Positions 16,327-24,434 of a stretch of DNA of 64,000 nucleotides are shown one piece after another. The number at the start of each line of letters is the position of its first letter. Positions within the stretch are counted from its first letter, which is position 1. The stretch spans positions 2,666,001-2,730,000 of the forward strand of contig NZ_JACHJC010000001.1 of the NCBI RefSeq assembly GCF_014203425.1, in the 5' to 3' direction. The stretch is from Micromonospora echinospora (GTDB taxonomy: Bacteria; Actinomycetota; Actinomycetes; Mycobacteriales; Micromonosporaceae). Below the pieces are notes generated by a model. The model worked only from the letters and a program-made list of their open reading frames with translations, was not told the origin of the DNA and searched no databases. The position numbers were made by a program, and so were the translations under genes.

Positions 16327-16377
16327 GTGGAACGTCATGGGTGTCTCGGCGCCAAGTTGACACCCATGACCTTCCAC
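16327..16377. terminator. Long inverted repeat between convergent genes
   Basis: Two 19-base arms (16327-16345 and 16359-16377) are complementary at 18 positions, including a perfect 12-base core GTCATGGGTGTC. The 13-base loop contains GGCGCC. It lies between the stop of the CBM2 protein gene and the stop of the convergent XRE gene, so it should act as a bidirectional terminator. The arms are less GC-rich than other hairpins here and could instead be a dispersed repeat element. Confidence 0.6.
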
Positions 16378-16421
16378 CGAGCCGGGCGGCCCGTGGACGG
16401 CCGCTCGGCGCGGCCGCGGGG

Positions 16422-17273
16422 TCAGTGCTCGACGGTCATCCGCTGGGTGCCGATCACGGAGAGCAGGCGCAGCGCCTCCTCCGACGGGGAGCCGGGCGTG
16501 GCGGTGTAGATGACCACCTGCTGGTCGCGGTCGGTGATGTCGAGGACGTCGCAGTTGACAGTCACCGGCCCGACCAGCGGGTGCCGGAACGTCTTGCTCA
16601 GCGTGCGGGCGCCGTCCACCTCGTGGGAGTCCCACAGGCGGGCGAACTCCTCGCTGCCGGCGAGCAGGTCCGCGATCAGCGCCGCCATCTCCGGGTCGTC
16701 CGGATAGCGGGCCGCGGCGGCGCGCAGCCGCCCGACCGAGTGACGGGCGAACTCGCCCACGTCCGACACGTCGTACCGCCCCGCGCCGCGCAGGTGCGGG
16801 CCGAGAAAGGCCCGGCGGACCAGGTTGCGGTCCCGCCGGGGCACTGCGGAGAAGTCCTCCATGAGGGCCGCCGCGAGGTCGTTCCAGGCGATCACCTCGA
16901 ACGTCGCCGAGGTCACGAACGCCGCCGCCTGCGGCAGCCGGTGCAGCAGGTCCAGCACGCTCTGCCGTACCTCCCGGGGTGGCCCGGGCGGCGGCGCGGG
17001 CGGCTCCCCGGCCAGGTGGTGGAGGTGGTCGCGTTCGGCGTCGGACAGCCGCAGCGCGCGGGCCAGCCCGGCCAGCACCTCGCGCGACGGCCGCGGCCCT
17101 CGCCCCTGTTCCAGCCGGGTGTAGTACTCGGTCGAGATGAACGCCAGCCGCGCCGCCTCCTCGCGGCGCAGCCCCGGCGTGCGGCGGCGCCGTCCGGCGG
17201 GCAGGCCCACGTCGGCCGGGGTGATCCGCTCCCGCCTGTTGCGCAGGAACAATGCCAGCTCACGTCGGTCCAC
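16422..17273 (-). CDS. XRE-family transcriptional regulator with MmyB-like ligand domain
   Basis: The 283-residue protein starts at GTG 17273 (VDRRELALFLRNRRERI). Residues 5-75 are a Cro/C1-type helix-turn-helix with TPGLRREEAARLAFISTEYYTRLEQG, the signature of the large actinobacterial MmyB-like family. The C-terminal part (ATFEVIAWNDLAAALM, NLVRRAFLGPHLR, TFRHPLVGPVTVNCDVL, QQVVIYTATPGSPSEEALRLL) is the PAS-like domain that may bind a fatty acid or other small molecule. It is divergent from an SDR gene across 86 bases. Regulators of this family commonly repress such an SDR neighbour and themselves. Confidence 0.88.
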   Translation of the reverse strand: MDRRELALFLRNRRERITPADVGLPAGRRRRTPGLRREEAARLAFISTEYYTRLEQGRGPRPSREVLAGLARALRLSDAERDHLHHLAGEPPAPPPGPPREVRQSVLDLLHRLPQAAAFVTSATFEVIAWNDLAAALMEDFSAVPRRDRNLVRRAFLGPHLRGAGRYDVSDVGEFARHSVGRLRAAAARYPDDPEMAALIADLLAGSEEFARLWDSHEVDGARTLSKTFRHPLVGPVTVNCDVLDITDRDQQVVIYTATPGSPSEEALRLLSVIGTQRMTVEH

Positions 17274-17306
17274 GACCCCAGTGTGCCCGTGCGCGGCGGC
17301 GCGTAG

Positions 17307-17327
17307 CCAGGTACCGCCGGTGCCTGG
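17307..17327. promoter_or_regulatory. Putative operator for the XRE regulator
   Basis: Inverted repeat CCAGGTACC-GCC-GGTGCCTGG has 9-base arms with one mismatch and a 3-base centre. It lies in the 86-base gap between the divergent XRE and SDR starts. Its position suits dual repression. Confidence 0.45.
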
Positions 17328-17359
17328 ATGGGCTCCGCGACCGGCCGCAGGCTTGCCGC

Positions 17360-18157
17360 ATGGACACCACACGAACCGATACGACCGTCCACCCGACCGC
17401 CGGTCTGCTGGCCGGCAAGGTCGCCTTCATCACCGGCGCCGGGCGTGGCATCGGCGCCGCGGCGGCCCGGCTGTTCGCCGCCGAGGGCGCCCGGGTGCTG
17501 CTCGCCGCCCGGACCGAGGAGCAGTTGAAGGCGGTCACCGAGCAGGTCCGGGCCGCGGGCGGCACCGCCGAGTACGTCGCCTGCGACCTGGCCGACGCGG
17601 CGAGCGTGCGCGCCGCCGTGGACCGCACGGTCGAGGTGTACGGGCGCCTCGACGTCGCCTTCAACAACGGTGCGACGATCGTGCCGCCCGGACCGATGGA
17701 CCAGGTGCGCGAAGAGGACTTCGACCACGTCTACACCGTCAACCTCAAGGGGCCGTGGCTCGCCATGGTCGCCGAGGTCGCGGCGATCCGGGCCACCGCC
17801 GGCACCGGCGCGATCGTGAACAACTCCAGCGTCGGCAGCCTGATGGGCAACCCCGAACTGCCCGCGTACGGGGCGATGAAGCGCGCGGTGAACAGCCTCA
17901 CCGAGTCCGCGGCGATCACCTACGGGCCGGAGGGCATCCGGGTCAACGCGATCGCCCCGGGCAGCACGCTCACCGAGATGATGCGGGCCTGGGACGCGGA
18001 GTCGCCCGGCATCATCGACCGGCTCGCGGCCGCCAGCCCGTTGCGCCGGGCCGCCGAACCCGACGAGATCGCGCAGGCCGCCGCCTGGCTGCTCAGCGAC
18101 CGCGCCTCCTTCGTCACCGGGGCCGTGCTGCGGGTCGACGGCGGCGCGCGGGCCTGA
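17360..18157 (+). CDS. Short-chain dehydrogenase/reductase (classical SDR)
   Basis: The 265-residue protein has the NAD(P)-binding TGAGRGIG motif near residue 26, FNNGATI in place of NAG, a serine in NNSSVGS and the catalytic Y170xxxK174 in AYGAMKRAV. PEGIRVNAIAPGSTLT and the C-terminal FVTGAVLRVDGG complete the classical SDR pattern. The start is ATG 17360. It probably oxidises or reduces an alcohol or ketone. The divergent XRE regulator suggests induction by its substrate or a related compound. The stop is six bases from the convergent DUF4386 stop. Confidence 0.9.
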   Translation: MDTTRTDTTVHPTAGLLAGKVAFITGAGRGIGAAAARLFAAEGARVLLAARTEEQLKAVTEQVRAAGGTAEYVACDLADAASVRAAVDRTVEVYGRLDVAFNNGATIVPPGPMDQVREEDFDHVYTVNLKGPWLAMVAEVAAIRATAGTGAIVNNSSVGSLMGNPELPAYGAMKRAVNSLTESAAITYGPEGIRVNAIAPGSTLTEMMRAWDAESPGIIDRLAAASPLRRAAEPDEIAQAAAWLLSDRASFVTGAVLRVDGGARA

Positions 18158-18162
18158 CCCGG

Positions 18163-18861
18163 TCAGACGGTGGCATCCTGGACCGGGCGGGGCTCGACCG
18201 CGCCGGCCGTGACGGGGGAGGGCCGGAAGCCCTTGACGACCAGGTAGACGCCGAGCGAGAACTCCCACACCGCGATGGGCAGGGCGGCGACCGCCGCCAC
18301 CGGGGACAGCCGGTCCCAGGCGCCGAACAGGGTGCCGAGGTCGGAGGCGACGAGCAGCGGCGTTGCGGCGAGCCCGAGCATCGGCAGCCAGCGCGGCACG
18401 AGGCGGGACTGGTACAGCAGGGAGCCCAGCAGCAGGGCGTTCACGGCCGGGAGGAGCGCCTGGCTGAGCAGGAACACCGAGTCGTAGAACGCGACGAGCG
18501 TCTGGCCGGTGACGAGCGCGTCCGGCTCGGCCCCGGCCCGCCGCAGGGCGACCAGGGTCAGGATGCTCGCGACACCGATGAAGATGCCGGCGGCCTCCAG
18601 CACCCGGGCGGCGACGAAGCCCAGCGCCCGCGCCTCACCCTGCCGCTTGAGCACCGGGTACAGCGCTATCGCGGTGCCGATGCAGGCGAGGGCGACGATC
18701 ACCTCCAGGACGCTGCCGACGACGACCGGCGTGTCCGGCGTGGTGCCGAGGACGTAGTCCGGCTCGCGTACCGGGGCGTACAGGCTGAGGGTGGGGATGG
18801 AGACGAAGGTGAGCAGGTAGAAGCCGCCCGCGACCAGCGACGTCTTGCGCAGTGAGTCCAT
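18163..18861 (-). CDS. DUF4386-like integral membrane protein
   Basis: This 232-residue protein starts at ATG 18861 behind GGAGGG. It has about six hydrophobic helices, including SLVAGGFYLLTFVS, VLEVIVALACIGTAIAL, LLPAVNALLLGSLL and an internal VARVLEAAGIFIGVASIL. This is the pattern of DUF4386 proteins, whose function is unknown. It is a single gene, convergent with the SDR, and no operon partner is visible. Confidence 0.7.
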   Translation of the reverse strand: MDSLRKTSLVAGGFYLLTFVSIPTLSLYAPVREPDYVLGTTPDTPVVVGSVLEVIVALACIGTAIALYPVLKRQGEARALGFVAARVLEAAGIFIGVASILTLVALRRAGAEPDALVTGQTLVAFYDSVFLLSQALLPAVNALLLGSLLYQSRLVPRWLPMLGLAATPLLVASDLGTLFGAWDRLSPVAAVAALPIAVWEFSLGVYLVVKGFRPSPVTAGAVEPRPVQDATV

Positions 18862-18966
18862 CAGGGCTGCCCTCCGCCGCTCGGCCGGTGGTGGTCGTGC
18901 CCTCACTCTCACGTGGATCGGCGCGGCGGCGAATCGGCCGCTCGGTCAGTCTCCTCGCGCGATGCG

Positions 18967-19001
18967 CACGGGCCACCGGTAACGGATACCGGTGGCCCGT
19001 G
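18967..19001 (-). terminator. Hairpin terminator
   Basis: Perfect 15-base inverted repeat (18967-18981 with 18987-19001) and a 5-base loop, 22 bases beyond the stop of the minus-strand zinc-ribbon gene. Confidence 0.7.
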
Positions 19002-19023
19002 GGCGTTCGACGGGGCAGCGACG

Positions 19024-20112
19024 CTAACGGCTCGTCATGAACGCCACCACTATGGCGACGAGCACCAGCGCGGCGAACACCGCCGCCGCGATCTTCGCGG
19101 CGCTGTACGGCCGCTCGCCGATGACCTCACCGGTGCGCGCGTTCACCAGAACCTGGTACGAGCGGCCGGCGTGCAGGTACGCGGCGATCCACACCGGCAG
19201 CAGGATCAGCTTGTACGACACGTCGGAGTACGTGGTGTCCACCGCGGACACCCGTTGCTCGTCGCCGCCGATGTCCGAGCGGCAGTCCCCCTGGATGACC
19301 GGCGCCATCCGCGCCTTCGCCTCGGTCAGGCCCGCCTCGGGCTCGGTGTCGTACCGCAGCGCCTGGTATCCGGCCAGGTAGTCGCCGTGGTACGCGGCCG
19401 CCTCGGTCAGCGGCCACGGCGCCAGCTTGTCCAGCTGCTCGGTGGGCAGGTGGGTGGTGGCGGGCACCAGCACGTCGTCGAAGTCCCGGCTGACGGTGCC
19501 GGCGGCCGGATGCCACCGGGTGTGCCGCACCTGCCGGGTCCGCGTCTCCTGCTTGCCGTCGACTGTGACCGTGTACGTCTCGGTGACGTAGTAGTGCTCG
19601 CCCCGCTGACCCTGGTAGTCCGACACGGTCCGCGCGTCGAACGTCCAGTGCGGCAGGTAGGTGCCCTTCAGCGTCTCCGCCTCGCTGATCTTCTTCAGGC
19701 TCCCCGGCGCGAACCAGCGGCTGCTGCACCACTCGCCGAGCGCCGTCCGTACGCCGTTGCGGTCCACGGCGAACGGCAGCACCGCCTCCGGCGCGATCAG
19801 CTCGCCCGCCGCGGCGTCGGCCACCAGCGGCGTGGCGCAGAACTGGCAGCGCTGCGCCAGCACGTCGCTCTCCGTCCGGGCGCCGCAGCCCGGGCAGACG
19901 AACGTGTGCGCGCCGACGCTCGCCACCGGCTTGCGGGGCAGCGACGCCAGATCCGCGTACGCGTGCTCGCGCACCTCGCGGCCGGCGCCGGCAATCTCCT
20001 GCCGGTGCCCGCAGTACGGGCAACTGAGCGTCGTCGTGCCCGGCGCGAACTCCACCCGGGCCCCGCAACCCCCGCACCGGTATGAGGGCGGGGAGACAGT
20101 CGTCTCGCTCAT
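19024..20112 (-). CDS. Zinc-ribbon protein with C-terminal membrane anchor
   Basis: The 362-residue protein starts at ATG 20112 (MSETTVSPPSYRCGGCG). It has two zinc ribbons, CGGCG...CPYCG at about residues 12-33 and CPGCG...CQFC at about 64-85. A beta-rich middle has WTFDARTVSDYQGQRG and VLVPATTHLPTEQLDKL, and the single C-terminal membrane helix is AAAVFAALVLVAIVVAFM. Such proteins are often annotated as replication factor Y-like on the zinc ribbon alone, which is misleading. It follows an SPFH-domain gene by 46 bases on the same strand, so the two likely form a membrane-stress or cargo complex. Confidence 0.7.
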   Translation of the reverse strand: MSETTVSPPSYRCGGCGARVEFAPGTTTLSCPYCGHRQEIAGAGREVREHAYADLASLPRKPVASVGAHTFVCPGCGARTESDVLAQRCQFCATPLVADAAAGELIAPEAVLPFAVDRNGVRTALGEWCSSRWFAPGSLKKISEAETLKGTYLPHWTFDARTVSDYQGQRGEHYYVTETYTVTVDGKQETRTRQVRHTRWHPAAGTVSRDFDDVLVPATTHLPTEQLDKLAPWPLTEAAAYHGDYLAGYQALRYDTEPEAGLTEAKARMAPVIQGDCRSDIGGDEQRVSAVDTTYSDVSYKLILLPVWIAAYLHAGRSYQVLVNARTGEVIGERPYSAAKIAAAVFAALVLVAIVVAFMTSR

Positions 20113-20158
20113 GCCGGCACCTGCCCGCTGCGGGGGCGACTCACCCGCTGACGCGCGC

Positions 20159-21316
20159 TCATTGCGGCGGCAGCGGCGGCGGGACGCTGGCGAGCACCGA
20201 CGCCAGTTCCGGCACCTGTCCGGCGGGCTGCCACTGCGCCATCCCGGCACGCCAGACCAGCGTGTCCGGGCCGAGCGCGCCCGCGCCCGCCTGCTCGGCC
20301 AGCCCACCGAGGTCGTACGGGCCCTGCCGCTGGCCACCGACGCCGACGTACCACTGGGCCTGGCCCGGCAGCGGCGGCGGCTCGGCGGCGCCCGGCTGCG
20401 CGGTCGACGGCTGCCCGGCGGCCGGCTGTGCGGGGGCCGGCGTCGGCTGCGTGGCCCCGCCGCCGCCCATGGTGCGGGCCATCTGCTGGCCCATCGCCAT
20501 GCCCAGGCCCAGGCCGATGCCCGCGCCCGCCTCGCCGCCCGGGTTGTTCGCCGCGGCCTCCATCGCGTTGGCGGCCTGGAAGCGGGTGTACCGGTCCAGG
20601 TCGCCGACCGCGCCCATGCTGGTCCGCTTGTCCAGCGCCTGCTCGACCTCCGGCGGCACCGACACGTTCTCGATGACGAACTTGGGGATCGCGATACCGA
20701 CCTCGGCCAGTTCCTCGGTCAGCACAACGGCCAGCCGCCGACCGATCGCGTCCTGGTGCGCCGCGAGGTCCAGCAGCGGCACACCGGCCGTGGCGAGCGC
20801 GCCGCCGAACCGGCCCACGATCAGCTGCCGCAGGTACTCCTGCACCTCCTCGGTGCGGAACTGCGGGTCGGTGCCGACCAGCTCACGCAGCAGCTGCGCC
20901 GCGTCGACCACCCGCGCCGCGAAGGCGCCGAACGCCCGTACCCGCACCACGCCGAACTCGGCGTCGCGCAGGATCACCGGGTTCTGGGTGCCCCACTTCA
21001 TGTCGGTGAACTGCCGGGTGTTGACGAAGTACACCTCGGCCTTGAACGGCGAGTTGAAGCCGTACTTCCAGCCCTTCAGGGTGGACAGGATCGGCAGGTT
21101 GCGGGTCTCCAGCGTGTACGTCCCCGGCGGGAAGACGTCGGCGATCTTCCCCTCGTTGACGAACACCGCCGTCTGGGACTCCCGGACGACCAGCTTGGCG
21201 CCCATCTTGATCTCGTTCTGATACCGGGGGAACCGCCAGACGATCGTGTCCCGGCTGTCGTCCAGCCACTCGACGATGTCGATGAGTTCGCCCCGGAGCT
21301 TGTCCATCAGCCCCAT
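20159..21316 (-). CDS. SPFH/virion-core-like protein with C-terminal GYF_2 domain
   Basis: The 385-residue protein starts at ATG 21316 behind AAAGGG. Residues 20-230 match the bacterial SPFH (band 7) family called virion core protein: FPRYQNEIKMGAKLVVRESQTAV, FPPGTYTLETRNLP, EVYFVNTRQFTDMKWGT, KFVIENVSVPPEVEQALDKRTSMG. A Gly-rich and Pro/Ala-rich linker follows. The last 60 residues (QWYVGVGGQRQGPYDLGGLAE, WRAGMAQWQPAGQVPEL) form a GYF_2 module that binds peptides. There is no clear membrane helix. It is the first gene of a two-gene unit with the zinc-ribbon membrane protein, probably a scaffold at the membrane. Confidence 0.82.
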   Translation of the reverse strand: MGLMDKLRGELIDIVEWLDDSRDTIVWRFPRYQNEIKMGAKLVVRESQTAVFVNEGKIADVFPPGTYTLETRNLPILSTLKGWKYGFNSPFKAEVYFVNTRQFTDMKWGTQNPVILRDAEFGVVRVRAFGAFAARVVDAAQLLRELVGTDPQFRTEEVQEYLRQLIVGRFGGALATAGVPLLDLAAHQDAIGRRLAVVLTEELAEVGIAIPKFVIENVSVPPEVEQALDKRTSMGAVGDLDRYTRFQAANAMEAAANNPGGEAGAGIGLGLGMAMGQQMARTMGGGGATQPTPAPAQPAAGQPSTAQPGAAEPPPLPGQAQWYVGVGGQRQGPYDLGGLAEQAGAGALGPDTLVWRAGMAQWQPAGQVPELASVLASVPPPLPPQ

Positions 21317-21357
21317 CGCAACCCTTTCCTCGGCGCCGGTCTCCGGCGTCGCGGGCG

Positions 21358-21386
21358 ACGATAGCAACCCCCCGCCACCTGCGAAA
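21358..21386 (-). promoter_or_regulatory. Possible promoter of the SPFH gene
   Basis: On the minus strand TTTCGC and TATCGT are separated by 17 bases, about 42 bases before the SPFH start. Both hexamers are weak matches, so this is a tentative call. Confidence 0.25.
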
Positions 21387-21430
21387 AGAGAACGATTGTG
21401 CGCTGATCGGCGGGCACTGACAGCGGTCGC

Positions 21431-22588
21431 TCAGTCGGCGTCGCCGCTCATCGATTCCCCGGTGGCGTGACGCCGGGAGGCATCTCGGGACGGATCATCC
21501 CAAGCCGGCGCCGCGCGTGGACCCCGGTCGGCGGACCACGCCGCGCGCTGGTTCGGCAGCCGGGGCGTGCCGCCGGTCTCCGTGACCGGACGTTCGGTCT
21601 CCTGCACCAGATAGTGCGGCCGGCGCTTGGTCTCGTAGTAGATCCGGCCGATGTACTCGCCGATCACGCCCAGGATCATCATCTGGATGCCGCCGAGGCC
21701 GATCACGCTGACGATGATGGTGGTGTAACCGGGCACGTCGATGCCCTTCTCCACGGCGTCGGCGACCACCCACGCCATGTAGCCCACTGCGATGAGCGTG
21801 AGGAACAGCCCGCCGTAGATCGCCAGGCGCAGCGGCCGGTTGTTGAACGACAGCAGCCCGTCGAACGCGTAGTTGAACAGCTTGCCGAACGTCCACCGGC
21901 TCCGCCCCGCCTGCCGGCTCTCGTTGTGGTGCGCCACCACCACGGTGCGGAAGCCGATCCACGAGAACAGGCCCTTGGAGAAGCGGTTGTACTCGGGCAT
22001 CGCCAGGATCGCGTTCACCGCGAGCCGGGACAGCAGGCGGAAGTCACCCGCGCCGTCCAGCAGGCGGACGTCTATCCACCAGTTGACCAGGCGGTAGAAC
22101 GAGCGTGAGGCGACCATCCGGATGAACCGGTCGCCGCGCCGGTCGCGGCGGGCGATCACCTGGTCGAAGCCCTGGCGGTAGAGCGCGACCATCTCGGGCA
22201 GCAGGCGCGGCGGGTGCTGCAGGTCGGCGTCCATGATGACTACCGCGTCGCCGGTGGCCCGGTGCAGCCCGGCGAGCATGGCCGCCTCCTTGCCGAAGTT
22301 GCGGCTCAGCGACGTGTAGCAGACCGTCGGATCGGTGGCGGCGAGCCGGCGCAGCGCCGCGAGCGTGCCGTCCTCGCTGCCGTCGTCGACGTACACCACC
22401 TCGACGTCCACGTCCGGGAGTTCGGCGAGCGCGGTGCTGAGCATCTCGTGCAGCCGCTCCACCGACTCTTCCTCGTTGAAGCAGGGCACCACCACCGACA
22501 GCCGCATCGCCGTCGCCCCGCCCGGCCCGCCGCCCGGGCGCGCGCCCCCGGCGCCGGCGGCGTCAGAGCCGGTAGACGAGCGTGCCAT
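21431..22588 (-). CDS. GT2 family glycosyltransferase (polyprenyl-phosphate type)
   Basis: The 385-residue protein has the GT-A domain (RLSVVVPCFNEEESV, VEVVYVDDGSEDGT, DADLQHPP with the metal-binding DxD) and two C-terminal membrane helices (LAIYGGLFLTLIAVGYMAWVV, IVSVIGLGGIQMMILGVIGEY), as in GtrB/DPM1-like enzymes that load a sugar on undecaprenyl phosphate. I choose ATG 22588 because GGGAGG lies 6 bases upstream, although it overlaps the upstream gene by 26 bases; an internal ATG at 22507 has no good site. The neighbouring GT-C-like protein could use the lipid-linked sugar. Confidence 0.88.
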   Translation of the reverse strand: MARSSTGSDAAGAGGARPGGGPGGATAMRLSVVVPCFNEEESVERLHEMLSTALAELPDVDVEVVYVDDGSEDGTLAALRRLAATDPTVCYTSLSRNFGKEAAMLAGLHRATGDAVVIMDADLQHPPRLLPEMVALYRQGFDQVIARRDRRGDRFIRMVASRSFYRLVNWWIDVRLLDGAGDFRLLSRLAVNAILAMPEYNRFSKGLFSWIGFRTVVVAHHNESRQAGRSRWTFGKLFNYAFDGLLSFNNRPLRLAIYGGLFLTLIAVGYMAWVVADAVEKGIDVPGYTTIIVSVIGLGGIQMMILGVIGEYIGRIYYETKRRPHYLVQETERPVTETGGTPRLPNQRAAWSADRGPRAAPAWDDPSRDASRRHATGESMSGDAD

Positions 22589-24347
22589 CGAGTTCCTCCC
22601 GGGTGATGCCCAGTCCGTCGACGGGCCGGTTCTCGATGCCCTCCCACGGCGTGCCCGCCGCGCGGCTCGGCACCGCGACGACCGACCGGACGCCGATCCC
22701 GCGCAGGTACGCCACGCTGCCCGCGTCGGGGAACGTGGCCACGGCGACCCGGGTCTGCGCCTGGGTGACCGGCTCGAAACCGCCGAGCCCGTTGGTGATC
22801 CGGGGGAACCCGTCGGTTGACCAGAGCATGTAGTTGAGGTCGCCGATCCCGCCGGCGGGCAGCACCAGCATCGGTTCCGGCGCGGTCCGCATCGCCGCCG
22901 GCGGCGTCGGCACGACCGGGTGCGGCGTGCGGTTGACGCCCTCCAGCGTCACCAGCGCCAGCGGCACCAGCAGGACCAGCGGTGCCACGGCCCGCGACCA
23001 GCGGTGGGCCGAGGGCCGGTGCCACGACTCGGCGAGCGCCGTGACCAGCCCGGCGGCCAGGACCGCCAGCAGCAGGCTGGTCCAGTGCATCATCCGGCCC
23101 GGGGTGCGCAGCGCGTCCCAGCCGGGCAGGAGCGTGGACAGCGTCAGATAGCCGGGGTCGCCGTCCCCGCCGAGGGTGGCGCCCAGGCCGAGCAGCACGG
23201 TGCCGAGCACGCCGAGGCCCAGCGCGACCCGGTGCCGCACCGGGAACGACGAGACGAACAGCCCCGCCGCGGCCAGCCCGATCAGCGTCATCCCGGGCAG
23301 CAGCGCCATCTCCGGCGGCCAGGTCAGCTGTTCCCGGGCGGCGGCGTGCCGTTCTCCCCACAGCCACGAGTCGCCGGGCGCGGTGATGAACCCGATCAGG
23401 GGAGGGGAGAACATCTTGGTCCAGTCCAGCGAGCGGACGGCCTGCGGGTTGAGGTCGACGACGCGCAGGTAGACCAGGCCGAGCAGCAGCGTCACGGCGC
23501 CGAACACGGCGCCACCGGCCAGGTCCGCGATCAGCAGCCGGCGGCCGAACGGCGGACGCTCCCGCTTGCGCCACCAGGACCAGCCGTAGAAGCCGGCCGC
23601 CACCAGCACGGCGGCCAGCAGGAAGTAGACGAGCGGCAGCCCGATGCCGAAGCCGAGCGTGACCTGCCAGGCGGCGACGAGCCACCCGGCCACCGCCCAG
23701 CCGGGACGGCGGCGCTCCGGCCGGTAGCCGTGGCGCAGCGACCAGCCGTGACCCCGGGCCAGCATCGCCAGGGCCAGCGCGATCCCGCCGCTGGACAGGA
23801 TGTTCAGGTGGCCGGAGTGCGCCAGCCGCCAGGGCGCGTACGCCCACGCGATCCCGGCGACCGCACCGCCCCAGCGGTTCGCGCCGAGCTGCCGGGCCAG
23901 CGCGTACGCCCCGAGGAACGCCAGCGCGTGCAGCAGCACGTAGAGCACGTTGTAGCGGATCACGGCGGCCTCGAAGCCGGAGCCGACCATCCCGAACGGC
24001 GCGTAGCCGAGCAGGGTGTCGCTGTAGGCGTAGGTGTACCGCTCCGGGAAGAACGTGTTCGAGTGCCAGAGGTTGGCCGGGTCGTTGAGCAGGGCGTGCC
24101 CCGACCAGGCGACCTGCCACGCCTGCAACGTCGGGTCGCCCAGGTCGCCGGGGATCGTGGTCGCCGGGTGCCGCATCGTCGGCCAGGTCAGCACCACCGC
24201 CAGCAGCAGGCTGCCCAGGATCGCCAGCGTCCACTCCGGGTTCGGCCGGCGCCATCGGCGCGTGCGCTTCGACGGCACGTCGGCTGGAGGCTGGGCGGAG
24301 CTGGCGTCCTCAGCGGTCGGCGGGGCGGCGGCGGACCGGATGTTCAT
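22563..24347 (-). CDS. Polytopic membrane protein, GT-C glycosyltransferase-like
   Basis: The 594-residue protein begins with a 38-residue cytoplasmic arm and about 10-11 membrane helices (TLAILGSLLLAVVLTWP, YNVLYVLLHALAFLGAYAL and others). A long first extracytoplasmic loop contains DPTLQAWQVAW. A soluble C-terminal part of about 120 residues has EPMLVLPAGGIGDLNYM. This layout is common in actinobacterial GT-C-fold or YfhO-like proteins that use polyprenyl-phosphate sugars. It overlaps the downstream GT2 gene, so the pair likely makes and transfers one sugar to a cell-surface acceptor. No acceptor can be named. Confidence 0.65.
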   Translation of the reverse strand: MNIRSAAAPPTAEDASSAQPPADVPSKRTRRWRRPNPEWTLAILGSLLLAVVLTWPTMRHPATTIPGDLGDPTLQAWQVAWSGHALLNDPANLWHSNTFFPERYTYAYSDTLLGYAPFGMVGSGFEAAVIRYNVLYVLLHALAFLGAYALARQLGANRWGGAVAGIAWAYAPWRLAHSGHLNILSSGGIALALAMLARGHGWSLRHGYRPERRRPGWAVAGWLVAAWQVTLGFGIGLPLVYFLLAAVLVAAGFYGWSWWRKRERPPFGRRLLIADLAGGAVFGAVTLLLGLVYLRVVDLNPQAVRSLDWTKMFSPPLIGFITAPGDSWLWGERHAAAREQLTWPPEMALLPGMTLIGLAAAGLFVSSFPVRHRVALGLGVLGTVLLGLGATLGGDGDPGYLTLSTLLPGWDALRTPGRMMHWTSLLLAVLAAGLVTALAESWHRPSAHRWSRAVAPLVLLVPLALVTLEGVNRTPHPVVPTPPAAMRTAPEPMLVLPAGGIGDLNYMLWSTDGFPRITNGLGGFEPVTQAQTRVAVATFPDAGSVAYLRGIGVRSVVAVPSRAAGTPWEGIENRPVDGLGITREELDGTLVYRL

Positions 24348-24408
24348 GGGATAGATGCTTCACGATGCTGCTGGTCCTGTCGATCCACTGTCCGAAATAT
24401 GGTTGAAA

Positions 24409-24430
24409 CTTCCGGTCCCATTACCGGAAG
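24409..24430 (-). terminator. Hairpin terminator of the DinB-like gene
   Basis: Perfect 8-base arms CTTCCGGT/ACCGGAAG with a 6-base loop lie just past the minus-strand stop at 24435. On the minus strand the stem is followed by TTTCAACCATATTT, a T-containing tail unusual for this genome. Confidence 0.6.
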
Positions 24431-24434
24431 CCGC

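Noticed and set aside
18154..18166. Palindrome CTGACC-C-GGTCAG as an operator or terminator
   Set aside because: It is formed by two facing stop codons of convergent genes and is too short to be a convincing terminator.
19024..20112. Annotation as primosomal protein N' (replication factor Y)
   Set aside because: Only the zinc-ribbon part resembles it; there is no helicase domain and the protein ends in a membrane helix.
22507..22588. ATG at 22507 as the GT2 start
   Set aside because: The sequence before it lacks a good ribosome binding site, while ATG 22588 follows GGGAGG at six bases, despite the 26-base overlap.
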